This document shows, one piece after another, positions 13,001 through 24,495 of a stretch of 64,000 bases of DNA. Under the pieces are notes generated by a model. That model saw only the letters and a program-made list of their open reading frames with translations. It did no database searches and had not been told where the DNA came from. The position numbers and the translations under genes are program-made. The stretch is from Plutella xylostella (taxonomy: Eukaryota > Arthropoda > Insecta > Lepidoptera > Plutellidae). Every line of letters starts with the position of its first letter. Positions within the stretch are counted from its first letter, which is position 1. The DNA is taken from positions 3,479,501-3,543,500 of the forward strand of contig NC_064012.1 in the NCBI RefSeq assembly GCF_932276165.1, in the 5' to 3' direction.

Positions 13001-16000
13001 CTGCAACACGATTTAAAAGTCGCACTATTCTTAATTATACACTCCCGGGCAATGAAAAATTTCCATTCAGGAAATCATCAAATTACTCCTAAACGAAAAA
13101 AAACTAACTTAATGACACCTTCTGCAATATTTGAGTACATTTAACGGCGCATCAGAATAATACGAACTAAAAACGTAAATGTTTTGTTAAAATTTCCTAT
13201 TAAATGTTTTTAAAAAGTTCGGCGTTTTGTGTCTGCATTTTTAAGTGGAACTGTTTCTTTGCTCGTGAGTGTACTTTCAACAACAAAAATTGCAAGACGG
13301 CGCCGGTCCTTATTAAAGATTTATAAAATGAAATATTTACGGTTAAACGCAAGCAATAAAAATCATAACAGATTCAACGTTTTTCCTAAAACTGCCACAT
13401 TTCAGTCTCTCTTCATGCTTATGCATTTAGAACCTACCTCCCAATACCCAGTAGCTAGAATGTTGTACCTAATGCTATTATTACAACCATATTTTTGTAG
13501 TTACGAGGCATCAGTAAAGGCACAATTATTATTATTACAATGATCTATTAGAAAGCTGTCTCAATGCCTATGATTATACGCTTATGTTGTATAGCTGTTC
13601 CCGCGCGCTTCGCTTCGCCTTAAAAAGTTTTCCCGTGGGAATTCCGCGATAAAAAGCCTATGTTCTTTCCCAGGGTCTAGACAGTATGTATACCAAATTT
13701 CATTCAAATCCGTTCAGTAGTTTTGGCGTGAAAGAGTAACAGACAGACAGACAGACACAGTTTTAGTTAGGATTATAATTATATTTCTAGTGGTGGTTAT
13801 AATTGACATAAAATCTACCAAAAATTGTCCAATTAATAAACATTGTCTTGCTATAAAATAATATGAAACCGGCTTATGCTGGAGCGAGTATAATATTTTG
13901 CTGTCTCGACAATACGAGTATGGCTTGCCTTATGCTTACCTATCCATATCACATTACAATGCCACGTAGGCATAGCTTATCTTATTATTACCAGAATTCG
14001 GACGGGATGAGGACTAAATCAAATAAGTTTCTAAGGAATTATGACATAATTTGTATCACAGAAACTATATAAAACGCTACTACAGTATGGATTTTTCTGT
14101 CTAAAATGCAGTCTGCCAATTTCGCCTTATGCCAAAATGCAATTTAAAATAAGCGTTTCGCCGTAGATTAGTTTCCTCATATGGCCTATTTCGCGATACG
14201 TACGACTATATTATGGCAATACCCATTTCTCGATTTGACTATGTCGCAATAGGTCAAATTCTCCCGTATTGCCTATTTAGCAACAAAAACTTCTCGTCAG
14301 GGAGGTTATAGGAGTGAAACGCAAAATGGGGAAGGAATCGAGCGGTCAGATAGATAACTAAACACGAATTTATTGAAAAATTGTTTACCTACATCATAGC
14401 GGACTCCAGAACCTTCATATAAATAAGCTAAAATTTTCCTAAATACAGTTTACATCAGTGAAGACACGACTCGTGAACCGAATATTATCTCAGTTATGAA
14501 ATAGATTAATATACAAAAATTTAAACCCTTTAGTGCCAATAAAAACATTATATTTATATTATATATTTAACCTTTAATTTCTCCAACAACCTTAACCCCA
14601 ACATCTCAGTGCGTAGGGGTGCCGACACATTAGCAATTAACAATCGCTCAACTGTCAAACATCTGTCAGATCCATAAAAGTTACGTCAAATCGACGAGCG
14701 ACCACCACGCCACCTAAGGTTGCTAATGTTCAGATTGTTCAGTGGTGACAATCCCACTGTAGGATAACATCTGCGTACCCGCAGGATCTTGCGCTAGCTA
14801 CACTCGACATCGCCATGCGTATAATACATTTGTCCTTCCTTGGCACAAAAGGTAAACAATATAATATGTCATATTTGTCTTTTTAATCAAAATATTATTA
14901 AACAAATAAACTACGGCCAAAATAAATGGTTTAATAACGAGATTCATCATTTTTGCTAGTAAGTATTTCATTGGTTGTTATTTTTATTTAAAAACATAGT
15001 TTTCAAATAAATTCAAATAAAACGACACAAAGAATGTTTACCTTTTGAGCCAAGTAAGAATGAATACAGCACACCTCCTTAACATTCTACTAGCTACACC
15101 AATGATCCTCACCTCTCGCGCTCCTCCTCCGAATGAGCGAAGGTGCACTGGTTCCCTCGAGGGCAGTAGGAGCGTGCGGCCGCGTCCCGACACATGGACA
15201 CCTTGTATTTGCCGTGCGTCGGGGTGCCCGTGCCTTGTGGGGACGGGAGACCTGTAGGATAATACGGCTGTTAGAGATGGATAGACATCAAAGTAATTCT
15301 CATCTTCATCATCAGCCTATAGCAGTCCACTGCTGGCCGTAGGCCTCGCCCAAAGCACGTCACTGGATGCGATATTTTGCTTTCCGCATCCAATCATAAC
15401 CAGCCACCTTTCGCAAGTCGTCACCCCATCTAGCCGGAGGACGTCCCACACTACGTTTGTATGTCGCGGCCTCCACTCCAGAACACGAAAGTAATTTTAT
15501 AAAGGTTGAAAGTTTTTATCTTCGGAATAAAATGCAATAACTTTGTATTTTGTTAACTTATAGTCAAGTCACGTGTTTTTGACCAATGGTTAAGTTAACT
15601 ACGGATCAAAAAACTGTCCCTAACGTGGTTACAGGGTCATTATAAGTCTTAGTTTGGGGTCCAGACATTATATATTTTACACACAGACAGACGCGGGAAG
15701 CGACTATACTACAGTACTGACTGGGGTGCTCGGGGTGCTTGTTGTGGTTGGGGTCGCGGCCGCTCTGCTGCAGGTAGTGGACTAGCCCGGACACCCCCTC
15801 GCGTACATACACACAGACAGACGCGGGAAGCGACTATACTACAGTACTGACTGGGGTGCTCGGGGTGCTTGTTGTGGTTGGGGTCGCGGCCGCTCTGCTG
15901 CAGGTAGTGGACTAGCCCGGACACCCCCTCGCGTACATACACACAGACAGACGCGGGAAGCGACTATACTACAGTACTGACTGGGGTGCTCGGGGTGCTT

Positions 16001-19000
16001 GTTGTGGTTGGGGTCGCGGCCGCTCTGCTGCAGGTAGTGGACTAGCCCGGACACCCCCTCGCGTACATACACACAGACAGACGCAGGAAGCGACTATACT
16101 ACAGTACTGACTGGGGTGCTCGGGGTGCTTGTTGTGGTTGGGGTCGCGGCCGCTCTGCTGCAGGTAGTGGACTAGCCCGGACACCCCCTCGCGTACATAC
16201 ACACAGACAGACGCGGGAAGCGACTATACTACAGTACTGACTGGGGTGCTCGGGGTGCTTGTTGTGGTTGGGGTCGCGGCCGCTCTGCTGCAGGTAGTGG
16301 ACTAGCCCGGACACCCCCTCGCGTACATACACACAGACAGACGCGAGAAGCGACTATACTACAGTACTGACTGGGGTGCTCGGGGTGCTTGTTGTGGTTG
16401 GGGTCGCGGCCGCTCTGCTGCAGGTAGTGGACTAGCCCGGAGACCACCTCGCGTAGGGACGACAGGATCTCGCTCAGCTGCTGCCAGGTCGGGCTCTTCG
16501 CGTCTGAGGGGTATACAGGGTGTTAATAAATGGGTTGAAAGTCAAGAAGTGCCGGCATAAAAAAAATGTTTATTAGGGAAATCGTTTTCAGTGATACTAT
16601 GGTCTTGTCTTGCTGCTGTTAGCTCGGTCTCTTCGCGTCTGAGGATTATACAGGGTGTTAAAAACGGTTTAGCGACGAAAGTCAATTTGAAAGAATAAAA
16701 TGATATAGATAAAGAGGGGTAAAAATAGGTTTGCAACGAATACAAGCGGTTTCACCATAAACGACAATCTGACTAGATAATCCTTTCACCATCCCCTAGA
16801 CTAGCCTTTGTGCCTGTCTTCCGATCCGACACTCTAAGAAAGAACAGTATAAAACTAAACATTGTATTACCACGAAGTCTAAATATTTTGGACCAGTACG
16901 GTGTTCAGAATAAAATACCGTTAGTTTTATCAAGAATTTCACTATGCTAAACATCAGACAAACACTGATTTTTCATGGTAAGGCCTACAACATCATCAAA
17001 ACTTACCCGTATGAGCGTCAACCTGCGCCAGTCGATCCAAATGCATGCTCATAAGCAGCAGCCTGGCCGGATCGCCCGTCCTTTGCAACGCTATAAACAA
17101 CTCTTGCACCGACTGAGCGAAACTCTGGGGCGTCTGCAACTTGTCTATTATACTCTGCATGTGGCTCTTATGTGCCGTATCGCCGTATAACAACGCACTC
17201 CATTGTTCTGGGGCTATTCTGAGGCCGGCTTCGGTAGCTATTTGGACGATTTGAGCGTCGTGTTCGCGACGTAAGGACTCGTACGTTCGGAATTCGTCTT
17301 TTAGTTGCATTAGGGAAGAGTCGCATTCACGTTTTGAAACCTGCGGATGGGAAGTGACGGTTAGCTTTTTATTTTTTAAGAGACCTCACAGGACAAGTCA
17401 AGTATTAAAAATACTTTCACTGATTAAAGCTGTGCAATGAATGATACTTTCATTCTTGATTTTTACAAGGGCAAATTGAATGACGGACGATGTATCGCAA
17501 TCTACCTAAGCACGAACTTGGGTAGATTGCGTGATTACATTCCCAGTAGGCAAACTGTTACTTGGCCCGTGTAGTAACGCTGCAGAACAGCAAACTATGA
17601 AACCTCGGCTATTTAAGTATAATGTACTAGAACAGATAACGCGAACAAAATCTGTGTTACTCGTGAAGCAGTACGGGGCGCTCGACCAACTCGTAGATAC
17701 CCATAGAACAACGCGGACTCGGATGTAGATTCCAGTGACAGGTGAATAAATGTCAAATTCGTGGTGTCGTTTCTATACGCTAGTAATATTAGTTCAATCC
17801 ACTCGGCATACCAAACCGATAACAGTTCGCCTACTAATACTAACATAATAATGTAGACAAGTGCAGTGTTACCTTAAAACAAGAAGCCCTGTATAGGAGC
17901 TGGACGACATGGCCTATGCTAGTTTTGGATGCTTGAGGGAAGTGTGGCTCCAGCCGTTGTACGACAAACATCACCAGGACCTGTCAACAATACTTATATT
18001 AGAGAGAGTCGCCATTGAATCTGTTCATCATTATCATAATCTTTGGCGTATACAGCGGCCGCTACAGGGGTTCGTTATGGACGTCATTAAACTCGTTGAA
18101 TGCTCTTTTCACCAATCACAGCGCAGAATTTATTTCGAATCGCGATATAGTGACGTACGTCGATAACGAACCCGTGTTCGGAAGCAGGGTAAAGATATCC
18201 TCCATATACAGTAGTAAATAGTCAAAATGGAAAAGTCTTTTCACTGCTACGAAATCTTCCAGTTGCTATCCAGAGCGTCAAAAAAGCGCCAGATCAGCAT
18301 GTGCACAATAAGGCCACAGCACCGGTTTTCAGCTGGCTGTTATAAGTTCGACGCTACTATTCTATTCCTATTCTCTATAAGTAAGTAGTACTCTCGAATG
18401 GAACCTCAGAGCATATCCCGTTCAGTTCTAGATTGCTTTCCTAAGCTTGGACCATTTCCCACCACGCTTCGTCACGCTTCTGTGCAAGACAGTCATACCT
18501 TCCTAGACAGTGCGGAGCCGTCCTCCAGAGCCAGAAGCACCAGTTTGAGCACCTCCTCCTGCATGGCGGGCCCGAGGAACTGGCAGCCGCGCGCGCGCAC
18601 CGCCGCCCACAGGTTTGCGCTCAACTGCTGCGGGTTCTGCGGACGACATTGGTTGGTGTCAAATGGGGTATGTTAAATTTTGGGTTTATAAAGTTTGTTT
18701 AGTAATGCGAGTTTAAAAAAAAATACAGCTTTAGATATTTCTTTGAACTCACATTATAATAATATGATCGATCAGCTTTTATTCAATGTTTGAATCAATG
18801 TCAAAACTGTATAGCTATTCCACAGGGAGAGACCTCTGAGAAACCCTAATTACATTCGAATAAGGGTAGTTTATGTTTGTATCAGATGTCTTTCCCCATG
18901 GAATGGGATATGATGAAGCTGACTGTATTTATACATGTTGCGAAAGTGGTATAGTTAGTAAGCTGAAAGCGAGTAACTAAGCTCTTCATTCGCATTGCAC

Positions 19001-21975
19001 CAGCGTCACCAGCTTCATCTGAACAGAGCACGCTGTATGTACAGTCGAACTATAAAGTCCTGACAGTAAAAAGTGCGATTTTGCCAAGACTTTTTATCAT
19101 TGTCAGTTATTAACTTACTTTAACATACAATTTAAAAATAAAATACCACTTGATAATGGGTTTTTAACGAATTTGTCCTTTAATAAATAATAATACATCG
19201 ATTAAATACAGTCTGTAACAATAAGTTAGGATCCACTTCCGTTTTCAGGACTTTATAGTTTTACTGTACGCGAGAGTATCATGTGAGTACACACCTGGTG
19301 CTGCAGTATGAGCTCTGTGACGGTGCGCTCGCCGAGCGACCGCGCCGCCCGCGCCGCGCGCCCCCGCCCCTCCTCGTCCGTGATGGCGCATTGTACTAGA
19401 GTCACCAGCTTCCTCTGGATGGGGCGGGAGAGCCGGCCGCCGGTTGAACTGCTGTTCGCTGGGAATGGGTAGAAAGGAATGTTACGCTTTTGTTATTGGG
19501 GGTCACTGTCTAAGACGTAAGAGCTTGTACACAAAACTGCGTTGCGACGTCGCGTCGCATCGCAAAAACCTGCGACATTATTCAAGCATTTGTCCTTAAA
19601 CACTATCAAAACAGTCGCAGTTTTGTGTACAAGTCCTAAAACAAAATTTCGAAGCGCTACTGCGCGAGCCACGACTTTGTCTGTGATGTTTGGACCTTTG
19701 GTAGAACTTTGTTGGTTCGGATTATGTCTATCACCGAATATAAAAATTGGCTGCAACAAACTCTTGTACATATAATTTCCTAAAATATCACACTATCACG
19801 TTGTATCAAACGTGCGCTGTCGTTTGTTCGTTCGTTTTTGGTCAGTATAAAGTAACTTCGTTAGTCCGTCATGTACACCACAAGAGTAAACCCTTTAGTG
19901 TGTGTGAGTGTTAACAGCCGCTGATGAACTATATGATTTTTGTCACATCGCTTTCGTTTATACGGATTGTATATTATATTATGTATCTTGAGAAACTTTG
20001 TTCGTTCTTGGTAGGACATCCGCCGTCAGGTTATTTTGGGTTATTTAGACACTAATGTCAAATTTTATTAAAGTAAATAGCGCACGCTTGATTAAAGTAC
20101 TGCACTGTTTATTACTGAGATTACAGTGAAATCATTCATTCAGAATTTACTCAGAAAATACGATGAATAATGAAATCAAAGTCATACTTAATTAGTCACG
20201 CCACGTCCAGTCAAATAATTTAGTGTTCAAATCATCTTAAGATAAGCGTCGAAGCGACAGCTAGAACGAATCAAAATAGTATGTTTTATCACAAGGCCAA
20301 TGTTACAGTACTGTTTATAGTCACTTAGATACAGAGGTAAGTGACAATTTATTACCGAACGATATTAGATCACTACATGTTATGAAATAAGTGTGTGTTT
20401 TTACTGGGAATAGCACGGCCAACTAACAGGACTTTATTGCATTACTTACATTTTAATTTTAAGTTTATTTAGTGTTAGCATAGGTTTTTGTATTCGGAAT
20501 TACATTCAATTTTATGTAGGTATGTATTCATGTCATTGTATAAGATTATAACCCTGAGAGAGAAGTGGTAGTTTATTTAATCATGAATTCAAAGGCCAAA
20601 CATAGGAATTTTCCTTTAGATAACAGTTTCAATTCACAGAAATTTCAGCCTTAAAATCTCTATAGAAATAATATAGCTGTTTAATCTTTCTCTTGTAACT
20701 ATATTTATCCCAGACGGTATGTGGGTGGAAAATCAATACTTAACTGGAAGGAATTATGAAAGCTTGATCTCAGGATTTATACCTACACATAAATATAAAA
20801 TGAGGCTGCTTATTGAGCTGAAACTTGTGATGGAATTATGTTCAATGTTTATGACTATAATAAAACACTATTTTGATTTTGATTTGATTTGACTAACAAA
20901 TTTAAAAAAATACTTTAATTGAAAATTTTGAGAAAGATTTGAGTTTTGGGTAGTATTGCTGGCATAATTATTTATGTAGTAAGCTGACACTCTGAATTAA
21001 TAATGTAAATTAGGCTACTTTGTAAAAGAAGCTGCCTTGCTAGCTACCTCTGAACCCCTTTAGGGATTACAGTCGTGATCATATGTATGTATGTATGTAA
21101 AAGAAGCCGCCCCAGTGCCGGCCAACGGAAAAACCAGCCACTCCAGTCCATTGATGTTCCATATGCCAGTGGAACTTAACAGTTTATAAGTATGGATCAT
21201 TGTTATGTTACTGTTCGACAAGAATATGTCTGAAAAAGAATCTCACCATTCCCGCAGTACTTGAGGTAGGTAGCAAGCTCTTGCAGCCGGCGCACGATGA
21301 GGTCGTAGGCCGCGCGCTCGTGCTCCGGCAGCGCCTGCACGCTGGGCGGGTGGTGGGGCTGCGGCGGCGGCGGGTACCCGGCGAGTTGGAGGAGAGCTGT
21401 GTTGACCACTAGCTCGTCCTCGTCTAGCTGGATTATGGTCTGTGGGCAGATGGTTAATTTGAGAAAAAAAAACTTTTTTAAATATTATTCTAATATAAAT
21501 ATTATGTAAAAGGGGAGGAGAAACTGACTGACTGACTGACATATTAATGCACAGCCTAAATGGTGAAATGTAAGCACTTGAAATTTGTAAGGGACATAGC
21601 ATAGGTACTGTAGAGGTGCACTAAGAAAGGAAATCCGAATTTCCTCGAGAACGGGAACGGGAGTGATGGGTCACTTAAGCACTCAATTACCTCAATAATT
21701 GGGACAAATTGTAGGTCCCTACAAGTCCCATATTATATACTCACTGATGCACTCAGAATCTTATCTAGGTTTAAACGATTTGTCAATATTACACTAGGAA
21801 AACAAACAGTTACCTGGTCAAACGGGCACTGTCGTCGGTGAAGGTGCGAGAGGCAGTGCCTGCAGATGGTGTGGCCGCAGGGCAGGCTGATGGGGCTGCG
21901 CGGGGGTGCGCCGAAGTCGCGACAACATACCGGACAGTTGAGGTAGTCTGTCCATGCCGGTGCCTGGATTGGCAT
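4015..21975 (-). CDS. roquin: Roquin, RING/ROQ/CCCH RNA-binding E3 ligase-like protein
   Basis: Roquin proteins bind stem-loops in mRNA 3' UTRs and recruit CCR4-NOT for deadenylation and decay, in the cytoplasm and P-bodies. Sixteen coding exons, in transcript order: 21975-21814, 21439-21247, 19458-19295, 18636-18499, 17980-17873, 17340-17007, 16503-16372, 15251-15113, 11685-11510, 10355-10277, 8619-8400, 7155-7038, 6162-6068, 5243-5184, 4937-4857, 4077-4015. All junctions are GT-AG and phases match, giving 753 aa. Visible domains: RING at residues 14-53 (C14, C17, C33, H35, C38, C41, C50, with D53 as the family's unusual last ligand); ROQ/HEPN region about 90-400 (SLGERTVTELILQHQ, KSHMQSIIDKLQTP); CCCH finger C431-x8-C440-x5-C446-x3-H450; then a proline/glutamine-rich tail ending in a short helical segment (QELEEEIQALEG). 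It is shorter than human RC3H1 (about 1,130 aa) because the tail is shorter. The start matches the family N-terminus (MPIQAPAW); a cag acceptor one base upstream of ATG implies a 5' UTR intron. One exon tail is amplified sixfold. Confidence 0.95.
4406..4845 (-). mobile_element. 5'-truncated non-LTR retrotransposon (LINE) with 13-bp target-site duplication
   Basis: A 13-bp direct repeat, TGATAGGGGCTCT, sits at 4406-4418 and 4833-4845. Between them on the minus strand is a fragment of a LINE ORF2 C-terminus (MVGLITGHCCVNKHLY..., with C-x2-C...H...C spacing as in CRTCKEVDEMVEHILLACP), ending in a TAGAA-type short tandem tail. This is the expected structure of a target-primed, 5'-truncated insertion. 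It lies in the last Roquin intron, with the duplication starting only 11 bases past the 5' splice site of exon 4937-4857. A related fragment is at 30778-30860 on the plus strand. Confidence 0.85.
5391..5554 (-). repeat. tRNA-derived SINE
   Basis: Read on the minus strand, the head (5484-5554) looks like a tRNA: GGTGGTAGCTCAGTCGGGA (A box region) and GGTTCGAATCCC (B box). A tRNA-unrelated tail follows, containing the motif GGTGAAGGAAAACATCGTGA found at the end of many lepidopteran SINEs. It lies in a Roquin intron. The acceptor arm does not pair as in a functional tRNA, so I do not call a tRNA gene. Confidence 0.8.
5590..5695 (+). repeat. RTE-type LINE 3' tail
   Basis: Contains GCTGGATGAGGAAGGCCGAG and GAGAGGCCTATGTCCAGCAG followed by a GATGATG-type tail. 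The same block recurs in this window at 15300, 27600-27945, 37855-38222 and 45131, on both strands. This looks like the 3' end of an RTE-clade non-LTR element, 5'-truncated, in a Roquin intron. Confidence 0.65.
6143..6368. repeat. Local tandem duplication including a Roquin exon start and acceptor
   Basis: About 55 bp at 6143-6197 recur at 6314-6368 (offset 171 bp) with few differences. On the minus strand the copy includes the first bases of the Roquin exon 6162-6068, its acceptor, and upstream intron. The distal copy would be a decoy acceptor upstream of the real one. Confidence 0.8.
6405..6492 (-). repeat. Diverged tRNA-derived SINE fragment
   Basis: Resembles the heads of the SINEs at 5391-5554 and 37614-37771 (ACTCATTGGTGCATGT, then a damaged B-box-like stretch), with the same order of blocks but many substitutions. 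Confidence 0.5.
7263..8256. mobile_element. Non-autonomous TIR element with 9-bp target duplication, copy 1
   Basis: A 994-bp element flanked by a perfect 9-bp direct repeat CTCGGGTTT (7254-7262 and 8257-8265). The ends are imperfect inverted repeats of about 29 bp, beginning GGGTGCGTATTGCGACGTAT and, on the other strand, GGGTAAGTAATACGAGGTAT. Subterminal regions carry many GTATAA motifs. The core holds three 153-bp GC-rich tandem units (from 7533). No transposase is visible. A 9-bp duplication is typical of Mutator-like elements, so a MULE-derived MITE is my inference. It sits in the Roquin intron between exons 8619-8400 and 7155-7038. Confidence 0.85.
8714..9785. mobile_element. Non-autonomous TIR element with 9-bp target duplication, copy 2
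   Basis: Same family and orientation as the element at 7263-8256, 1,072 bp, flanked by the 9-bp direct repeat TTGTTTGAT (8705-8713 and 9786-9794). Termini are nearly identical to copy 1. The three internal GC-rich units start at about 9031, 9183 and 9343 (spacings 152 and 160), so their reading frame is not maintained, which argues against a coding role. It lies on the other side of Roquin exon 8619-8400. Confidence 0.85.
11861..12270. mobile_element. MITE interrupted by a second, palindrome-rich MITE
   Basis: The outer element begins GCCCCAGTTTCACCATACTC and ends with the inverse (TATGGTGAAACTAGGC). The same family appears at 40929-41072, 42356-42846 and 55573-55692. Inside it, about 11934-12125 starts GGCCCTACTTGCACAAAC and ends GCAGTGGCCC, and is built of tandem copies of a roughly 19-bp palindromic unit (AAATCTAGATTTAACACT). 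Terminal inverted repeats and nesting are directly visible; the superfamily is not determined. Confidence 0.7.
13570..13785 (-). repeat. Lepidopteran interspersed repeat
   Basis: Read on the minus strand it runs from an ATAAT/CTAA start through a GTCTGTCTGTCTG stretch, CTCTTTCACGCCAAAACTAC and TTTATCGCGGAATTCCCACG to GCGAAGCGAAGCGCGCGGGA. A second copy, in the other orientation, is at 26083-26268. It is a dispersed repeat; I cannot assign its class from the sequence. Confidence 0.7.
15300..15482 (-). repeat. RTE-type LINE 3' fragment
   Basis: On the minus strand it ends with CCAGCAGTGGACTGCTATAG and a GATGATGAAG tail. Upstream are blocks typical of the RTE ORF2 end (CGTCCTCCGGCTAGATGGGG). 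It lies in the Roquin intron between exons 16503-16372 and 15251-15113. Confidence 0.65.
15681..16455 (-). repeat. Six 130-bp tandem units carrying a Roquin exon tail and 5' splice site
   Basis: Units start at 15681, 15811, 15941, 16071, 16201 and 16331, each beginning ACACAGACAGACGC. Units 1-5 are almost identical (unit 4 has GCAGGAAG for GCGGGAAG); unit 6 is the functional exon end and differs at a few sites (GCGAGAAG; GAGACCACC for GACACCCCC). On the minus strand every unit contains the last 84 or so bases of exon 16503-16372, the GTCAGT donor and about 45 bases of intron. The donors fall at 16371, 16241, 16111, 15981, 15851 and 15721. Only the first in transcript order is joined to an acceptor-bearing exon. 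Long minus-strand frames across the array are by-products of the repeat. Confidence 0.97.
18054..18184. repeat. MITE-like inverted repeat
   Basis: Starts GGCCGCTACAGGGGTTCGTT and ends with the rough inverse (GATAACGAACCCGTG). A related copy is at 43184-43305. It sits in the Roquin intron between exons 18636-18499 and 17980-17873. Confidence 0.6.
19459..21246 (-). other. Roquin intron of 1.8 kb
   Basis: Contains an 18-bp perfect inverted repeat (CTTGTACACAAAACTGCG at 19524-19541 and its inverse at 19616-19633), probably a small MITE, and near 20850-20890 a TTTGATTTTGATT tract resembling a LINE tail. No gene is seen. Confidence 0.6.
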
Positions 21976-23412
21976 TCTGCACAAAAGCAAGCCAGATAAA
22001 TAAATGGGAATATTTTCTTGTGGATGCCCAAAACCGTTGATTCGGCACTCTGTAAACTGGTGTTTGATTGTTATAATATTATGATGCTAAAAGTTTCATA
22101 TAATCATGAATTTTCAGCATAAAGAGCTCTACAATTTATAAATCAAAATAAGACATTTCATAATGTTCCAATAGGTAAAACAAGTGTTACAACCTTTGTG
22201 AAACAAGCCACTACTATTGTTCAATGTAATAATGATTTAGAATATAATAGAATAGGATAGGAAACACAGCACACACAGATAAATACAAACATCAATACAC
22301 ATTTACACTAGTACTTGGTAGAAATGGGAGGGGTAAACTTAGCTAAAGGTAGGTAATTTGAGAAAAGTATTAAGTAGCTTTACATTTTTCTAGTCTGGTC
22401 AACAAATTTTATAATGTAGGTAAACAATCTTAGGTGGAAAAACACCAAGTCTCAAATTTCTCACTATGGTTTAGTCTGCAGATATCATGATCATCATATT
22501 TACAGAAGGACAATAATATAATACAGGTACCACATGCCTAAATTACACTTCAGTCATAAATAATGATAATGTAGCTGTAAATAAAAATATAAAACAAGTA
22601 TAGAACATAATAATTATATATTCATGAGTTTGTTTATCAGATTCAGTACCTATTAAATGAAATGTTGCCCATAACACTTTCAATATGACTTCAGATATAT
22701 TATTGCAATGATAAGCTTAATTGAATCTAGTTAGAGATATGTATAAGAAAAACAGCTGTGTGATGATGTCTTAACCCTTTTTATGTAGGTAAGAAGGAAA
22801 TAACATCATCAAAATAATATACTTAATAAATACATAGTCCAAGCATCTGATCACATCAAACTGTGATGATATCAGCCAGCAGTTCGTATCAGACACTCTT
22901 TTTTACGCTAATTCCCTACAGTTTATAGACAAGTAATTTAATAAACGGTTATACCAACATCAAATGGGGGCCTGAAATAATGTGCAAATCCTATGATACT
23001 GCTATAAATTGCGTAAAGTATGTAAAAAAGGATGAAAATTCCAAAATTATGACATTCAAAAATTGCCAGCTCGGCAAACAGCCGATTGGAATCAGATTTG
23101 TGAGGCGGTACGGTGACAATAATTACAGGAATCTCATGCAATAAAAAGAGTGGTCTGTAGATAATTTAAGGATGACCATTACCTTAAAAATAACGCGAAG
23201 ACTCATCACAAAAGTAACACATTTTTAACTTCTACCCACTTCAAAACATGATCCGTCAGCAGCCGAGAATAACCATAGACAACCGTAATAATATTTTTAA
23301 GTATGAACCATGTCTATGGAAATAGAGTTATTATTAAACCTCGGAATATGGTTTGAAAATATCAAGTCAATGTATTACAAAACACCTAGGCGGATTTCAA
23401 AGTGGTTCAGAA

Positions 23413-23533
23413 GGCCTAGCACGGGCTAGACGCGCACGAAAGATGTCACAAAAGCTTTCCGTCGCGCGTCACTCACATCGCGCGGCTTCGAGAGCGAGTG
23501 CAACGGAAAACTTTGGCCACTATTTGAAGTGCG
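23413..23533. repeat. MITE of the CTAGCACGGG family, diverged copy
   Basis: Resembles the elements at 32183-32322, 41118-41229 and 47250-47384: a terminal CTAGCACGGG block, a central TCACTCACATCGCGCGGCTT block, and a degraded far end. Confidence 0.55.
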
Positions 23534-23945
23534 CATCCAGGAGGATTGTAAGGTCATCTTCACATATAAAAATATCTAAAAATAACAAATATAACCATGT
23601 TTTAATAAATAAATATTTTGTTTTGAAATTCTTTTTAATTTTGGTCACTAGTTACGTTTTCTTTTACTCCAACTATCTCTTATCCCACTATTCAGTATCC
23701 TATCATTTAGTTTCAGCCCACACAGACTTCTTAGCGAGCGCATCTCAACAGTTGTCAGACCCAGCTTTCACATCCATGCATTAGCGTAGAGACTAACACT
23801 CCCCCATGAACAGCCAAACGAGCCTTTTTAGACACGTTTTGACTCTTCATGAAAGAGTGCAAGGCCCCATTTACGTATTTTATTCCGCGTTTTCACTCTT
23901 CTTTCAATATCCCCCTAACGATAATTACGAACATTTTCAAAGGTA

Positions 23946-24184
23946 TACAGGGTGTTGCAAAAAGGGTATACTAAGCCGAAACCTACATGTGCAGCATGGT
24001 ATATCTAAGACCGAAACTGAAATCAGAATTTCAAAAGTCACATGACTTTTTACTATGCAAAATTTAAATTTTTTTTCGCGAATTTTGAAATTCTGATTTC
24101 AGTTTCGGTCTTAGATGGTTGGTATATGTTGTATGCTGCACATGTAGGTTTCGGCTTAGTATACCCTTTTTGCAACACCCTGTA
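23946..24184. mobile_element. Palindromic MITE with TA target duplication
   Basis: A 239-bp near-palindrome with ends TACAGGGTGTTGCAAAAAGG and its inverse, flanked by TA (23944-23945, 24185-24186). Another copy is at 41878-42146, and single ends appear at 29924-29964, 40222-40262 and 54970-55013. The TA duplication suggests the Tc1/mariner group, by inference. Confidence 0.8.
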
Positions 24185-24495
24185 TAAAGAAATTCTTGTT
24201 GTTACTAAAATATTTTACTGTGTTGCTGGTTAACTTGTGCACAGATAACGTGGTTTATAAAATGAGGCACAATAATATTACAAACTGCCTAGGCTGATTC
24301 TAAAACGATGACGATGGTATTTTAAAGATGTGTGTCTGTGAATTTCTGGTTTTATTCTGTGTTAATCAGATGTTTTGAATTTTGACAGCTTGTGGTGCTT
24401 TGATGCTCTTTGATTTGACTTTGTTTATTTATAGATAAGAATTTCGACGAATAATTGCAATAAAAAATAAATTGGCATAGCATGTAGGCTTAAAT

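Larger units (their letters stand above)
11686..15112 (-). other. Long Roquin intron
   Basis: This 3.4-kb intron holds the nested MITE pair at 11861-12270 and an interspersed repeat at 13570-13785. Short reading frames such as those at 12699 and 13229 show no recognisable protein and no splice or codon support. No other gene is seen. Confidence 0.6.
21976..24495. promoter_or_regulatory. Head-to-head intergenic region of Roquin and PDPR
   Basis: The start codons of the two divergent genes are 2.5 kb apart. The Roquin side must hold at least one noncoding 5' exon, because an acceptor (TTTTGTGCAG on the minus strand) lies one base upstream of its ATG. The region contains two MITEs (about 23413-23533 and 23946-24184). 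I could not place core promoters. The frame at 23353-23784 overlaps a MITE and is not taken as a gene. Confidence 0.5.

Noticed and set aside
15606..16447. Series of 68-77 residue minus-strand reading frames
   Set aside because: They are one repeated unit read over two successive 130-bp copies; only the rightmost exon part is genuine Roquin coding sequence.
15681..16455. CRISPR-like array
   Set aside because: Units are identical over their whole length with no unique spacers, and they contain an exon end of a eukaryotic gene.
17343..18498. Apparent loss of a conserved Roquin exon between 18499 and 17340
   Set aside because: On closer reading the missing 36-codon exon is present at 17980-17873 with good splice sites, so the ROQ region is complete.
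23353..23784. 143-residue plus-strand frame
   Set aside because: Its first third is MITE sequence and the rest is low-complexity AT-rich translation with no recognisable domain or splice support.
24042..24233. 63-residue plus-strand frame near the PDPR start
   Set aside because: It reads one arm of the palindromic TA MITE.
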